Assembly (NCBI GenBank): GCA_918807975.1 | Contig: OU964923.1 | Coordinates: forward strand, 6,200,001-6,264,000 | Length of the DNA stretch: 64,000 nt | Direction of reading: 5' to 3' | From: Aplidium turbinatum | Lineage: Eukaryota; Chordata; Ascidiacea; Aplousobranchia; Polyclinidae | Shown here: piece after piece, positions 30,898-42,584 of the stretch | Numbering within the stretch: the stretch's first letter is position 1 | How the letters are laid out: each line of letters starts with the position of its first letter | Notes under the pieces: generated by a model | What the model saw: only the letters and a program-made list of their open reading frames with translations | What the model was told of the DNA's origin: nothing | The model's database searches: none | Made by a program: the position numbers and the translations under genes

Positions 30898-33058
30898 GGG
30901 GAGACTGGGGTTTGTTGGAACATTTTCTAGAAAAGTCCACGTAACAAAAGAACCCTTTGCAATTCAAAGGAAAATTTTCTCAATAACCTTGATTAACCTG
31001 TTGTCTAACACTGTAATAAAGAAAAATTCACCACACATTAAAACATTTCTCATAAATTTAATTTTACCAACAGCAGTCAAATGTTCCAACAAACCCCGGT
31101 GCTGGGGTTTGTTGGAACATCACACAGGGTTTGTTGGAACATTGCTTTTTCTTTACAAATATTTCACAAAAAGCAGTATATTATTGTATTTTGAATAAAA
31201 AACGTGGAAAGGTTTATTATGTTTTCACTTAAGGTAGAATAGTGGATTACCATGTAAAATGATGGATTACCATGGCTTTTGCAAACAAACAATTTTTTTT
31301 AGTCCAAACTGTTTGAAATAAAAAAAAAAATATTGCTTGTTTATGATGATGGTCTAAGAAAATGATATCACAAGCATTAGTACACAACCACAAACAACAC
31401 TGAATTTAACAAATTTATTGGAGATTATATCTAGCTAATTCCACAGAAAACACAAATTTTTCTTGGCGACGCTTAGTGCCTTTTAGATTGGAAGGTTTCG
31501 GTAACTTAAAGACAATGTCACAAAGGTGATGAGTGAAATCAGAATTGTCACTATTTTTGGAACAAATGCAGGACATTCATCAAGCATTTTGGATTGCCCA
31601 CAGCATCGTAAGAATCGAATAGTCACATCACTATCATCAAAAACATCAATAATTTTCCCAACAAAGTGCTGTAAACGCTTCGAAGTGTTGATTTTGACAA
31701 GAACAAATTCTCCTTCTTGAATGTCAGATAGTTTACTCTTGGAAAGATAAACATAGGTGGAATTGAATTTCCAATTGCACTTATTGCACAACACAATGTG
31801 ACAAGCTTTCCTCATTCTGCAGAAACAATAGCGCCTACTTGTTTTACACCAGATGGAGCCACAACCTTACAGGGCTTTTGCACAGTAGTGCAACCTGTTT
31901 CATCCAGGTTCCATATTTTGTAAGGTGTGAAAGAATCCCTGTCTATTACAGAGGAGAGGTTATTAAAAAATGTTGTCACATTTTGTACATTAAAGCTGGT
32001 TGCACGGCTTAAATGATGTACTTTCTGGTGTTTGCAACAATAGATTTGGATGCCTCTTCATAAATCCTTGCAACCAGTCACATCCAGCTGACTTGCCTTG
32101 CTCCCAAGAGCCTGGAAACTTCAGGCCAAGCTCCTTGGCATAATCATATGCCAGCTTTTTAACTTCTTTAGTTCACAAGCCATAATATAAAGCTGATGCT
32201 TTCAAAATATAATTCATTAACTCAGCTTCTTGAACAGCAGTAAAAACATTTCTGTTATTGAAACATCCATAATGAGGTAAATTTACTTCATCCGGATTAC
32301 TATTTGCAGATGGTAATTTCAGTCGATGCTTTAAGCAATACCTCCTTAATGTCACACGAGGAATATCATATACTGTTTTGCAACAGTTCGACATAGTCTT
32401 TTTTGGATTAATGCTTCCATCATCGCCCTTTCCATAACATCTCTTGGCATTGTAGCACATTGTGTTTTTCGCTTATAAGTACGCATACTGATTATCAATT
32501 TAAGAAAGAAATTTTCTATAATTGTTGACAACTAAAAAGTATAATATTGTAATAAATAAGTTGTTAGATATGTATTATTAAAATCATTGGTCATTGAAAA
32601 AGACAAGTTATGCACAAACACAAATTTCACTTAATTGAGGTTATTAGAACATGTTCTAACTAACCCCATGAGAGATGTTCTAACAAACCCCATAAGCTAA
32701 ACTGAAATAAATAAGATAAATTTGCAAATCTGGTCACAATTAAGCAAACTTTTTTTGTACTTTGCAACAGCTCTACCTTTGTAGGTAACACAAACAAAAA
32801 CTTTTTTTTATTATCTTCCTTTTTCCTTCAGGTAGGCAAACTTTTTAGGCGGTACCCAAATTTACTTTTAGACATCAAAAACAAACAAACACTTTTCCAG
32901 TGAGAACTCCTGGAAGGTTTGGCCAAAGAAAATCACAGCAGCAGCATTTCAGTGTTTCCAGTCGTAAAATAAAAAAAAATTCCTGTAAAATATTTTCGGG
33001 GTGCAAAAAAAAGCAATGTTCTAACAAACCCCATGTTCCAACAAACCCCAGTCTCCCC
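30898..33058 (-). mobile_element. pogo-type (Tc1/mariner) element with TA target
   Basis: TA lies at both ends (30896-30897 and 33059-33060) and tips are GGGGAGACTGGGGTTTGTTG with the matching complement. The motif GTTTGTTGGAACA is repeated in sub-terminal direct and inverted copies near 31085-31145 and 32640-32700. It contains parts of a pogo transposase on the minus strand, with the catalytic centre mostly missing. Confidence 0.88.
31440..32460 (-). pseudogene. pogo transposase with internal deletion
   Basis: The N-terminus (MCYNAKRCYGKGDDG … KTVYDIPRVTLRRYCLKHRL) is a psq-type helix-turn-helix. It leads into FTAVQEAELMNYILKASALY, then KKLAYDYAKELGLKFPGSWE and GCDWLQGFMKRHPNLLL (CENP-B-type DNA-binding region). 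The first catalytic Asp is in WNLDETGCTTVQKPCKVVAP. Soon after (GAIVSAE) the sequence jumps to a C-terminal module, EGEFVLVKINTSKRLQHFVG and VTIRFLRCCGQSKMF-like text. The second and third acidic motifs are absent, so the gene has lost its core. Frame breaks also occur near 32165 and 31815. The C-terminal barrel-like module recalls the end of the 851-aa protein. Confidence 0.8.
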
Positions 33059-33060
33059 TA

Positions 33061-33886
33061 ATAACCGGCCGACTCTGGCTTTAGTGTTGCCAAGTTTTCG
33101 AGAGTTGCTAGTTTTTTTTTAAACATTTTAGACCTTTTTTATTTTTTCAAAATTTAGTTTTGAGCTAAATTAAAACGACAAATTTTACAAAGACTAATAA
33201 GTACAGATACTTCCGTTTTCTAGAAAAGTGTTGGAACTGTGTAAAAAGGAAAAAAAAAGAAACACTATTTTGGAAAAAAATTGCAAACAAAAATTTGGTA
33301 TTTTGTATCAAACTCTGGACACGCCAAAATCCCCCTGACTCCAAGCACTGACAATATCTGTTATATTATCCAGAAGAACCAATGCGTTAAAATTTGGAAT
33401 GAGTTCTACCAAACAAGCAGTCAGCTTCATCATTTTACACAATTATACCTGAGATTGAGCTACTCCATAGGTTTTTTAATGCATGAGATTTTTATTGGTT
33501 GAGAGAAATAAAAGGCATTGATTGCAGGTCAATGTTGGTGCTTTTCATCAATCGATTCTCCCCATATTTTCCTGAAGCTAAGGTTGAGCTTGTTTCAAAG
33601 ATGCAATCTTTTGAGTAGGTTTACCACGCAAACAATAGTAATTAATTGCCATAAATGTTTAAAAATGGAATTTTCTTGTTGGAAGAGTTTCTAATGTTCA
33701 ACATCACATTTTTTTTAGATTAACGTGGTTTTCATCATTTAAAACCAGCCACTGGGTAGCTTAAAATTGCAAAAAATTTAAGTGTATTTACTCAAAATCT
33801 GCTTCACAATTCCAAGCAGAAGTTTTCAGTTTATTATCTTCATAGCTTCATCATATTAGTCATGAATTTGAAAGTAAACACAAGAC
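33061..33886. other. AT-rich sequence, no gene seen
   Basis: Contains the third ~0.5-kb repeat near 33396 and otherwise nothing I recognise. Confidence 0.4.
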
Positions 33887-34123
33887 AATCAAAAAATAAA
33901 GAGCCCAAAATATAGATACCAAACTCATGTTCAGCAAACAAACGTTTCGAAAACTATACTGTCTTCATCTTCAGTGGTATAAATGTAATTTATAATAAAT
34001 GTATAAATGTCAGTGATATAAACATTTATACCACTGAAGATGAAGACAGTATAGTTTTCGAAACGTTTGTTTGCTGAACATGAGTTTGGTATCTACATTT
34101 TGGGCTCTTTATTTTTTGATTAG
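33887..34123. mobile_element. Near-perfect palindromic MITE
   Basis: Two arms of about 105 bp are almost exact complements, beginning AATCAAAAAATAAAGAGCCC and ending with its complement, around an AT-rich centre of ~30 bp. The arm contains CATCTTCAGTGGTATAAATG, the 'GAAGA…cGAAACGTTTG' style found at ends of many animal repeats. A decayed relative is at 52035-52245. Confidence 0.7.
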
Positions 34124-34739
34124 ATTAACACAAGAAAAGTTTTCGTGAAAACAAAAACAAGTGTTTTTGGACAACTTTGCTTTTTACTAAACTAAGGGCA
34201 ATCGTTTTTAGAAATTTGAATTACGGTATCCAAAAATCTTGAGAAAAACGTTGCTATCAACGTCAGGCTCATGTTGTCGAATATTATAAAAATTGGGCAA
34301 TGACTGAAAAATTTAGGTTAAAAAATAGAAATGCCATTTTTTCAAATTGCGAGATACAGTCAATACAATCAATTTTGTACCTAAAAGTTTATAGCAAAAA
34401 AGCAATTTTACTCAACTAATCAATTAGAAATGACCCTTCGGCATAATTAAGGCTTTGTTTTCTTTTGTCAACCTTTCCTGGTGGTTCTTGAGTCTTTTTT
34501 GTTTGGAGACAATACGTTGCAACAATTCGACTTTGTGATGCAAGTCGCTTTTTTGCATAGCGCCCTGGTAAAAGAAAACCACTTAGATATGCATCAAGGT
34601 TCTGCATGCAGAACAGTCAAAAATAAAACGTTTTTATTAAAAAATTTGACACTTAAACCACAAGTCCCACAGAACTTATTTGATAACCTTTTATAAGTTG
34701 AATTTTTAACACAATTTAATGCACACCATGTACTGTAAT
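34124..34739. other. No gene seen
   Basis: AT-rich, with short chance open frames only. Confidence 0.4.
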
Positions 34740-35991
34740 TAAGGTTGGGATTTCGGGATCAAATTTGAAATCCCGGGATCGGGATTTTTACTCCTTTATC
34801 TCTGGATTAGCAAAGTAGAAAAATACTGTACACAAACAAGCCACATTTATTTGTTGTAATACTGACACAAAAACATGAGAGCATCGAGAATGTCATCGAT
34901 AAGACGACTTCTAATTTTGTTGGCAAAATATCCAAGCGCTGAAAATGCATGTTTAGTCTCAACATATGTTGGCTTAATACTTTTCAATGCTGCATATAAA
35001 TTGTTCAGGTTTTATGGCCTTTTTTTGCTTGCTTCATATAGCAGCATTTCTTTTTGCATTACTCGAGCGCCGACATCACAGTTTTGTGCTTCTTCACTTT
35101 CATCTTCTGCTACGAAAGCATGCAGCTCTTGAGCTAAAGTCGTTTCAGTGTCATATCTACTATCCTCTGTAATGGTATCTTCATGCTGTTCAGTAGAGCC
35201 TCGATCCAATTCAACAGTTGGGCTTGGGAACAATCTTTGAAGAACGTTCGTGGCCAGGGCAGCAATTTTCTGACGTTTTATTTCATAACCAAGCTGATCC
35301 TGCGGTTGATCAATGTAGGAAGGTTTCTTGAGCTACCCAAAAAGGTGAACCAGTTCAACATTCCGACGCTCATCGATTCTCTTTTCAAGTGCTTGCTAAT
35401 TTCCGAATTTAGTTATTAATCCCTTTGTACTGGACCCTGAAGCTTTCAAAACGGCTTGACGCAAGTTAAATTTTGCTTTTTGCGTAGATTTAGCCTACAA
35501 TACAAAAAGTTTTGCCACACCTCGGATTTTCTCTTTGAACTTACATCTTCAAAATTCGCCATTCTGAGCTAAATTTTAATTTTTCCTTTGCAAAAAGTTA
35601 GTGCAGAATTAGAAAAAACTGTACTAACAGTACAATGGCACAACCGTCTTTCTAACGCAACGATATCCAGTTGCACTAATGCTACGACTGAAGCGATTGA
35701 GCAGTTCATTGTTTTTCCATAGTTGGTATTATTATCACACTAATATGGACTCCACATTATTATTGTAACATTTCTGGCATTTTGCCAATTTGGAGTGTTC
35801 AAGACAACCAGCTGATATGCCAAAGCTGCTTTAAAGCCAAAATAATATAAGCGTCAAGTGATATGGCGCTAAACAAATTTTTTTAAATACTTTCTGGAAA
35901 TCCCGGGATTTTAATAAAATTAATCCCGGGATCGGGATCAGAAAAATGGGTCAAAATTCCGGGATCGGGATTTCCCGGGGTCCCAACCCTA
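34740..35991 (-). mobile_element. hAT element, 1.25 kb
   Basis: Tips TAAGGTTGGGATTTCGGGAT and the complement of TAGGGTTGGGACCCC, with perfect 8-bp TSD ACTGTAAT (34732-34739, 35992-35999). Sub-terminal CCCGGGATCGGGAT repeats occur on both sides. It carries only the 3' end of a transposase gene, so it is an internal-deletion derivative. Confidence 0.9.
34865..35233 (-). pseudogene. hAT transposase C-terminus
   Basis: Reads DTETTLAQELHAFVAEDESE, MLLYEASKKRP, and after a frame break NLYAALKSIKPTYVETKHAF, SALGYFANKIRSRLIDD, ILDALMFLCQYY and a stop. 'LKSI.PTSVE.ERAFS..G…..R.RL…..DAL.FL' is the dimerisation domain of one hAT branch. The catalytic core is missing. Confidence 0.75.
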
Positions 35992-35999
35992 ACTGTAAT

Positions 36000-37098
36000 T
36001 GAACTATCAAGGAAGGATTAAAATTTAAAAGAATTCTAGTGTGAATCAAAAGTCATCAGAAATCTGGAATTCAATGCTAAGTTGTAAATTACTTTTTGAT
36101 AAAAATGAGTGTGATAGCTTTGTGATGACTATAGTTTTCAAAATATATAATTTCCTCAGAGTCTACCAGTAGTTGATTATCTCATGTGAAATACAGACAC
36201 TATCTTTTAGTTCAGTTGTCTGCTTGTACGTTGCATTGGTTGTTTGTTTCATAAGTTGTTATACATACTTGTTGTATCATAATTGTTATATAATTGTTGT
36301 AATAGCCTAATATTGTAATATTGTAATAATTGTAATAATATACATAATTGTTATACAGTACATACATACAGACATCATAAGTTGTTACAGTTTCTTGATA
36401 TTATTTTGTGTCCTTTTATGATATCGATGGTAAACATTAAATATTATGCGAAAGTGTATGTTTGTTTTGTATCGTTGGCAGCCCGATCTCAGCACAATGG
36501 AAAAAATTTCAAGTTTACAACGTACCGTATAGAAGTGTAACTTGTACTTTTTTCGTAAACAGGTTTTCGTTGTTGTCTAGTTTTGCCTTTGGCACCAAAG
36601 AAGCAATTTTAACAGGTTTTAAATACCGCCACATGATAAAGCAAAATATACAAGGTGTGTTTCACTCTGTAGTAACTATAAATTTTACCTTAAACATGTT
36701 TTCTATAACGACGTTGAAATTGCAGTGTAAATAAATGATATCGCTTGTTTTCAAGGTCATTTCGATGCCACAACGTGTTTTCTGTGTCAGTTTAAGACAT
36801 AAGCAGCTGGAGGAGTAGGGGTAGGCCTAGCGCACGCTAATTTAACCCGATTAGCGGGTAATGTGCTATTTTATTGTCAATTGGTAGCGGCAGAGCGCGC
36901 GACTGTAGCTCGAGTAGTGGGTAGCGTGCTACTTTCAAAGTAGCGGATGGCCACGCGACTGAGCAGAATGTGTTTGCGGCCAGATACCAGCTTTGTTAGA
37001 TACGGTACAGTCTTCAACCTACAGAAGTGTAGGCAACAGCGTTGACAAGGGGGACATTTTGGCCCGGAAACTCGAAAAACATCTCGTATTCTTTGTAT
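36000..37098. other. No gene seen
   Basis: AT-rich, with TAATATTG(TAAT) micro-repeats near 36300 and a GC-richer patch with AGCGGGTA / AGTGGGTAGCG near 36850-36950. Nothing coding recognised. Confidence 0.4.
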
Positions 37099-37670
37099 AT
37101 AGGGCAAAGTGGGGCGTGTTGTCACAATTTTTACAAATCAGCATAATCTCGTTCTGTGTCAATGGTATTGAGATGCTAGATAGTGCAATTGAAAGAGGTA
37201 TCATTCGACTTCTTTTAGCTACAGATAAAGTTTTTCTAGATTATTTCGTTTTTACATAAATGCATGTTTAATGCAAGTAAATGGGCTGTGACAACACGCC
37301 CCACCCCGGGGCGTGTTGTCACAAAATTTTTGCACATGCTTTTTATGATTAAAATATAACAGAAAATGTGAACAGTGTTGTGTTTTCAATACTTGTCAGC
37401 AGTAGGCTACTATTAACTTACCTGTAAAAATATTGGGTTCTTACCTAATTTACTTAAGCAGTAATAGGACCTCAAACATGGCCAAAAGTAAAAAAAATTG
37501 TGCCCCTTCGGCAGACCCCTCAAACTAAATGCTTTATAACTCTCGTGTTTCTCAATAAATTTCACTCAAATTTTGCAGGTGTTTATCATATAAGATAGTG
37601 AAAAGGTGTGTAAAATTTAAGAAAAATTGAAGAGGTTGAATGTCTTGACTGTGTGAATTGACACGGAATG
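37099..37670. mobile_element. Solitary transposon ends (pogo-like, and TTTA-element-like)
   Basis: Near 37099 TATAGGGCAAAGTGGGGCGT opens a stretch with GGGGCGTGTTGTCACAA in direct and inverted copies (to ~37325), the same sub-terminal design as the pogo element at 30898; no matching right tip was found. At about 37648-37670 GTGAATTGACACGGAATGGC resembles the complement of the GGGTCATTCTCTGTCAAC tip of the 11522-15915 element, so it is probably a lone right end of a related element. Confidence 0.5.
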
Positions 37671-37986
37671 GCCCGATGATAAATTTTCAAGTGGCTGGTG
37701 GCAGATCAAGCTCTCGTCAGATCACATTCTAATTTTGCACAACTAGTTTTAGTAGTAATTGGCAAGTTTTCCACCCCCAAGCTAATAAATAAATTTTAAA
37801 AAGTTTTTTTTACTCCACCCTATTGTAGCCTACATGGCCTATTGGTGTAGCAAAATATTTCTTCGAAGCTTTCGTTGTATCTTGAAAGATGCAATATCAA
37901 CGTCAGCGAACAATTGTTATCCGCTTGCTTGCTTCAACCAAGACATATTATTTGAAGTTATTTTTCTTCCCTTTGTCTAACAAGCA

Positions 37987-40247
37987 TGGGCTCTATCCAA
38001 GGGGGGGTGAGGGGGGTGATCACCCCCCCACTCATTGAAGTGGGGGGGTGATCAATGCAAAATCACCCCCCCACTAATTTGGCTTTGAAAAGGTTTTGTG
38101 ATATTTTATTGATCGAATTTTGAAAAAAATATTTCCACGGTTATCAAGTTTTTGAATTTTTTCAATATGAATTTTGGATTTGGCAATCCTGAACTACGAG
38201 CCAGGTCCCAGACAACAAAATGCGTCAATTTTACATTGATTTAACGTCTGCAGATATTAAATCAATGTAAAAATGGCGGATTTTGCTGTTTGAGGTATTA
38301 ACCCCTGCTCATGCATTCGATGACTACATTCATTGCATGGATAGAGCCATGGGCTCTATCCAAGGGGGGTGAGCAATGCAAAATCACACCCCCACTCATT
38401 TGGCTTTGAAAAGCTTGTGTGATATTTTATCGATCGAATTTGAAAAAAATATTTCGGCTGTTATCACATTTTTGAATTTTTGATTTGGCAACCTTGAACT
38501 ACGAGCCAGGCGTTTATACTGTGGAGTTTTAACTTAGTTTGCTTACCCAAGAATGCCCTTCCGACAGTGGTGCCGAAGTTAGTTAAGGATTGAGAGAGAT
38601 AAATCAAAATTTTATCAAATTTTAGACGATTTTGAACATTGGGGGAGATGCATACTTTTATACACAATTTTAGTGGTACTGGTAGCCAATTAAGTTTATT
38701 AAACAATCACCGGACCTGGGCAAATTAGCTGCTAACAGCATAATAACAGCATATTAACAGCCTACAGATAAGAAATCATGGTGCTACCAGTGCTCTTGTG
38801 AATGATTGCTGCAAGACCTTCCAATGAATACTTAGTTTTTCTAAAAAAAACAAACAGAAGTTATACTTTTCTTCTTGCCCTCTCCTTCACTAGAATCACT
38901 ACACTTAGTGCACTATAGGACAAAGTCACTATAGTCAGGAGACTGAAATCAATCGAAGCTACAGAAGGATCTGCTTATTTATGACAAAAATACTAACTTT
39001 CAGACATGTCACAATAACTTGTTACAACCGAACATATTGCGTCTTACGGTAGCGCGCATTGAAAACTTATTAGCACTGTCATTTATGCCAATGTCATTAA
39101 GAATATTTTGGTGAGTTGCAAACAATGCTAGCATTCAACCTTTCCTGTCCCAAAGTATTTCTCAGCCAGGTTTCCAATCTACGAAGATTGGAAAACGACC
39201 TCTCACAAGCAGCAGAGCTTACCGGGCAAATTAAGAGGATCTCAGCTGGAGTAATTGCGAATAAAGGGAGGTTTTTCCAACTCCCACAATGCCTAGTAAG
39301 CTCTTTTAGCATCGTACAGAGATTTTGCTCCTGTTGCCTTGCTGAATGAATCAATTTGATAACTCATCGATTGTCTAATCAGCTCTGGATAATTTTTGAC
39401 CATTTCAGGAACTAAGCCGGTCTTGAAATTCGTGCAAGTTCTTTATTTTGCCGAATCGGAATTCAGGCTACTTTCAAACCATTCGGTCAGTTCAGAGATA
39501 ACTCTGTCCATGAACTGATTGTAAAGTATTTTACAGCATAATGCAGTTGAGTGTCTGCAGTGTAGTTGCCATCGAGCCTCCACTCAATCTTTCAGGGACT
39601 CTTCTTTGCCGTGGTGCTTGCAAAGGCGTGATAAAATCAGCAGCAAATTTTTCCGGAAGTGAAACTGCATTTTTGTAATTGTTCTCAAACTCCAAATCAC
39701 GATATTTCTCTCGAGTGATTTTCAAGGTCTGAAACAGCTCTTCACAAGAGTCAATGTCAAGCTTTTCTCCTTGCAAAGTGACACTAAATTGCTCTATAAA
39801 TGCCAAATACTTCAAAATCAGCACAAGTCCCAAATATGTTTGTGCAGTTTCTTCATTACGGTACAGCAGTGCCGTGGCCAGTGGCCTGGTCCAACTCCTC
39901 CTTAATACTGTACTTTCAATGAAGATCCTTCATTGTCTAACGTCAAATCTAAGACAATTTAGAACTGTGATCAAACATCAAAAAAAGAAAAACAACAGCA
40001 ATTTGAGATGCTTGCAAACAACTAAATTAAAGTAGGCTACAACTTTATAGGAAATATTTTTTTCTGAATAACTAAGAGGAAATGCTACCAAAATATTGAG
40101 GTGGATATATCATGATCAATGAAACTGATGCTGCAATGGGGGGTCTGGGGGGCGTAGCCCCCCAGAAATTGAGATGACTATGACGATTTTAGGCCACTGT
40201 CTAAAAATCACCCCCCCGAATTCTAAAAGTGGATAGAGCCCCTGCTT
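37987..40247 (-). mobile_element. hAT element (GGGCTCTATCC tips) with a MITE of the same family at its left end
   Basis: Left tip CATGGGCTCTATCCAAGG and right tip complement of GCAGGGGCTCTATCC, with near-perfect TSD (CTAACAAG / TTAACAAG). At about 38328-38352 GGATAGAGCCATG meets a second CATGGGCTCTATCC, so 37987-38352 is a ~365-bp copy with both tips abutting the longer copy. C-run/G-run rich sub-terminal sequence (ATCACCCCCCCAC). It contains minus-strand hAT coding relics. Confidence 0.7.
39097..39833 (-). pseudogene. hAT transposase C-terminal half (ZMYM1-like)
   Basis: Reads ILKYLAFIEQFSVTLQGEKL, DIDSCEELFQTLKITREKYR, PRQRRVPERLSGG; after breaks, LLICPVSSAACERSFSNLRR and LETWLRNTLGQERLNASIVC. 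This is the typical ZMYM1/TTF-type hAT order ending in the dimerisation domain. Frame breaks lie between 39354 and 39531. Confidence 0.8.
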
Positions 40248-40593
40248 AACAAGGCTTCTCTGTGTTTTGCTACATCAGCGCAATAGTGCAGCAAAGTGAA
40301 AGTTTATTTACTCAAGAAAGTATAGACGAAATTCTCGAGTTTATATTAACTGCATTTTGAAAAGCGAGCTGTTCAATGTTAATCCTTAAGCATAAATAGA
40401 GAAAGGTTATGTTGAATATTTCTTGACCATTTGCTAATTGTAAATTTTCTATTTTATTTGAATAAGATGCACTAGGAAAATCATTTGCTGTATGACTGTT
40501 ACGATTTAATCATTTGGATTATATCGTTTATTTACACGGGTTTATCATTTCAAGCCCTGCTGACCGGTGAGTCGACTGAAACGTCTACACCAG

Positions 40594-41234
40594 CAGTGGC
40601 GGCTGATGCTGCAATAAATAGTCCGGGGGGCGAAGCCCGTCGCTGAGTTTGCGGGAAGGTCTGGGGGGGCCCCCAGAAAATTTTGAAAAATCACATTAAG
40701 TTTGGTGCATTCTGAGCATGTTTTTACCCCAAATAATTAGTCTTGACTAGCCTAGCCGTTGCATACAAGGCTCAAGTGATTTTGAGATGCCCAAGGCTGG
40801 ACTAGTAGCCTACTTCCTATAACCTGTTGAAAACCCTAACTCTATAGCTAATACTTCTACATTCATGGCCCATCGCTACTCTGCGAAATAAGAACTAACT
40901 CTAAAAAGTCTGTACATTTATTCGGTTAGGCGGGCTGTTTTCCATGCAGCCCCAACAGATTCAAAAATTGCTTTTCTGTGTGCTGTGAAATAGCAAAAGA
41001 GGTGGAGCTTCAAGAATATTTTTTAGCTAATCAGAACGACTAAAATCCAGAATCTTGGGCTGCAGAGAAGTTTGCCCAAAATCCATGTTGCCAAACGAAA
41101 CTTTTAATATTTTAATTTTTGATCCGCAATCCTTAACTGAAAAAAAGTAACCGGGTCAGACAAACACAGCGGAAAACATATTTCCCCTCTTTCTTTCAGG
41201 TAGGGCTGCAGCCACATGGCACGAGCCGCCACTG
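40594..41234. mobile_element. Non-autonomous hAT (CAGTGGCGGC tips)
   Basis: Tips CAGTGGCGGCTGATGC and CACGAGCCGCCACTG, with perfect 8-bp TSD TACACCAG (40586-40593, 41235-41242). Its ends match those of the 4.8-kb hAT at 25167-29973 in reverse orientation, including GGGCTGCAGCC and the TCTGGGGGGGCCCCCAGA-like block, so it is an internally deleted member of that family. Confidence 0.9.
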
Positions 41235-41973
41235 TACACCAGCTCTACTTAGGACTGAAGCATATCTGCGCACTAAATTTGTTATCCAAACTTGTGACCT
41301 CGTGGCCAGACCTTGCAAAACTTGAGACCTTGTGATCTTGCAATCTTTCTGCCACAATAATAACAGAACTCAAGACCGTGTTCAGATTCAATCTACTTGG
41401 CTTGTTTCTCTGTCTGTTGTAGGTCTCAAAACCGTATAACCAAGCGACGCATAACAATAATACGATCCACTGTTTGGTGCCAGTGAGAAAGATATTCTCT
41501 ATCGTAGAATTTGCGCCAAAATTTCACATAACCATTAATAACCACATTACGTGTTGCTGTTGCCCTTAAGCATATTCGTCGATTGGCAAGTGCAAAGTGG
41601 GGTACATTAGCAACAACTTTGCGCACCACAAACCTGGCTCGTCCATTCCACCGCAAAGTAGGCTACTATGCCTCATAATATTGCAGAATGCGTGTACATT
41701 ACAGTTTTTTTTTTTTTTCTTGATACAATTTCACTCCAAAGCGGATGAAAATGGCTTTTATGCGATGCATTTTATTTCAAATTACAATTACTTATTATTC
41801 TGTACATTGTTTAGTATACGATACGTACAGTAATTAATAGCAGCTTTAGCATATGAATTGTAACTGCAAATCAAGGAACTTATTGAAAACACATGTAAAT
41901 TCGGTTGCTGACTTCATGCATTGGAGTTTCTTTCACTGGTAAAGTTTAAAATGTTCTTATAGTATGTTTTTAC

Positions 41974-42466
41974 CAGGGATATCTAGAGAAGGGAATATGA
42001 AGGCTTGCAGCCATTGCCTTATTCTCATGACACTACCAGGGCGGTAGTTTGTAACACGTTAAACATGTGGTTCTTTTTAAAATCGCAGAAAGTTTTGTAG
42101 TGCAGCTGGTACAATGAGCTACAGAAGACAGTTAGAAAATGTTACGTAGAGCATATTTAAAGAATACTTGTCTACAAAGACAGTTGAAAAGCTGCCAGTA
42201 AGCTTTTTTTTTAACAAAGCGTTTGCAGTAGGCTAGATGTAAAGCAAGTATATGGGTAGCTGAATTAACAAGCAACCATGAGCATGCAGTGAGTATCCAA
42301 GCCTGATGTTAATAGCGCAATGCAAGTTGTCATAACAAGATTTATTGAACTGCTATCGGTACCAATTGTTATTTCACGAAAAACACAGATTATTTACGAT
42401 AAACAAAAGCCCTTCTATTGTCAGACATAACAAAAGCCTTCGTATCCCCTTCTTTAGATATCCCTG
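41974..42466. mobile_element. hAT MITE (CAGGGATATCTA tips)
   Basis: Tips CAGGGATATCTAGAGAAGGG and CCCCTTCTTTAGATATCCCTG, with perfect 8-bp TSD GTTTTTAC (41966-41973, 42467-42474). It is absent from the paralogous segment at 52980-53470. Non-coding. Confidence 0.9.
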
Positions 42467-42584
42467 GTTTTTACATACGAATCTAGCTGTAGGACCGTTT
42501 TCATTTTTGAAATTTTCTCTGAGATAGAATCTTCTAAAGGAACTAAAGCACTTGACCAGTGAGTTAATTACAGTGTTTTCAATT

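Larger units (their letters stand above)
30170..33500 (+). repeat. Three imperfect ~0.5-kb tandem repeats, split by a pogo element
   Basis: Each unit contains a GGTTCTaCcAAcAAgCAGc box followed by TTCATCgTTg and a GaGATTGA box, at about 30237, 30764 and 33396. Removing the pogo element puts the third box about 0.47 kb after the second. Units are diverged, so an old tandem duplication. Confidence 0.45.

Noticed and set aside
30898-33058. GTTTGTTGGAACA motifs as a minisatellite
   Set aside because: They are sub-terminal repeats inside a TA-flanked pogo element.
37985-38400. CRISPR-like or satellite array from the two GGGCTCTATCC blocks
   Set aside because: They are inverted tips of hAT elements, with no regular spacers; CRISPR is not expected in animal DNA.
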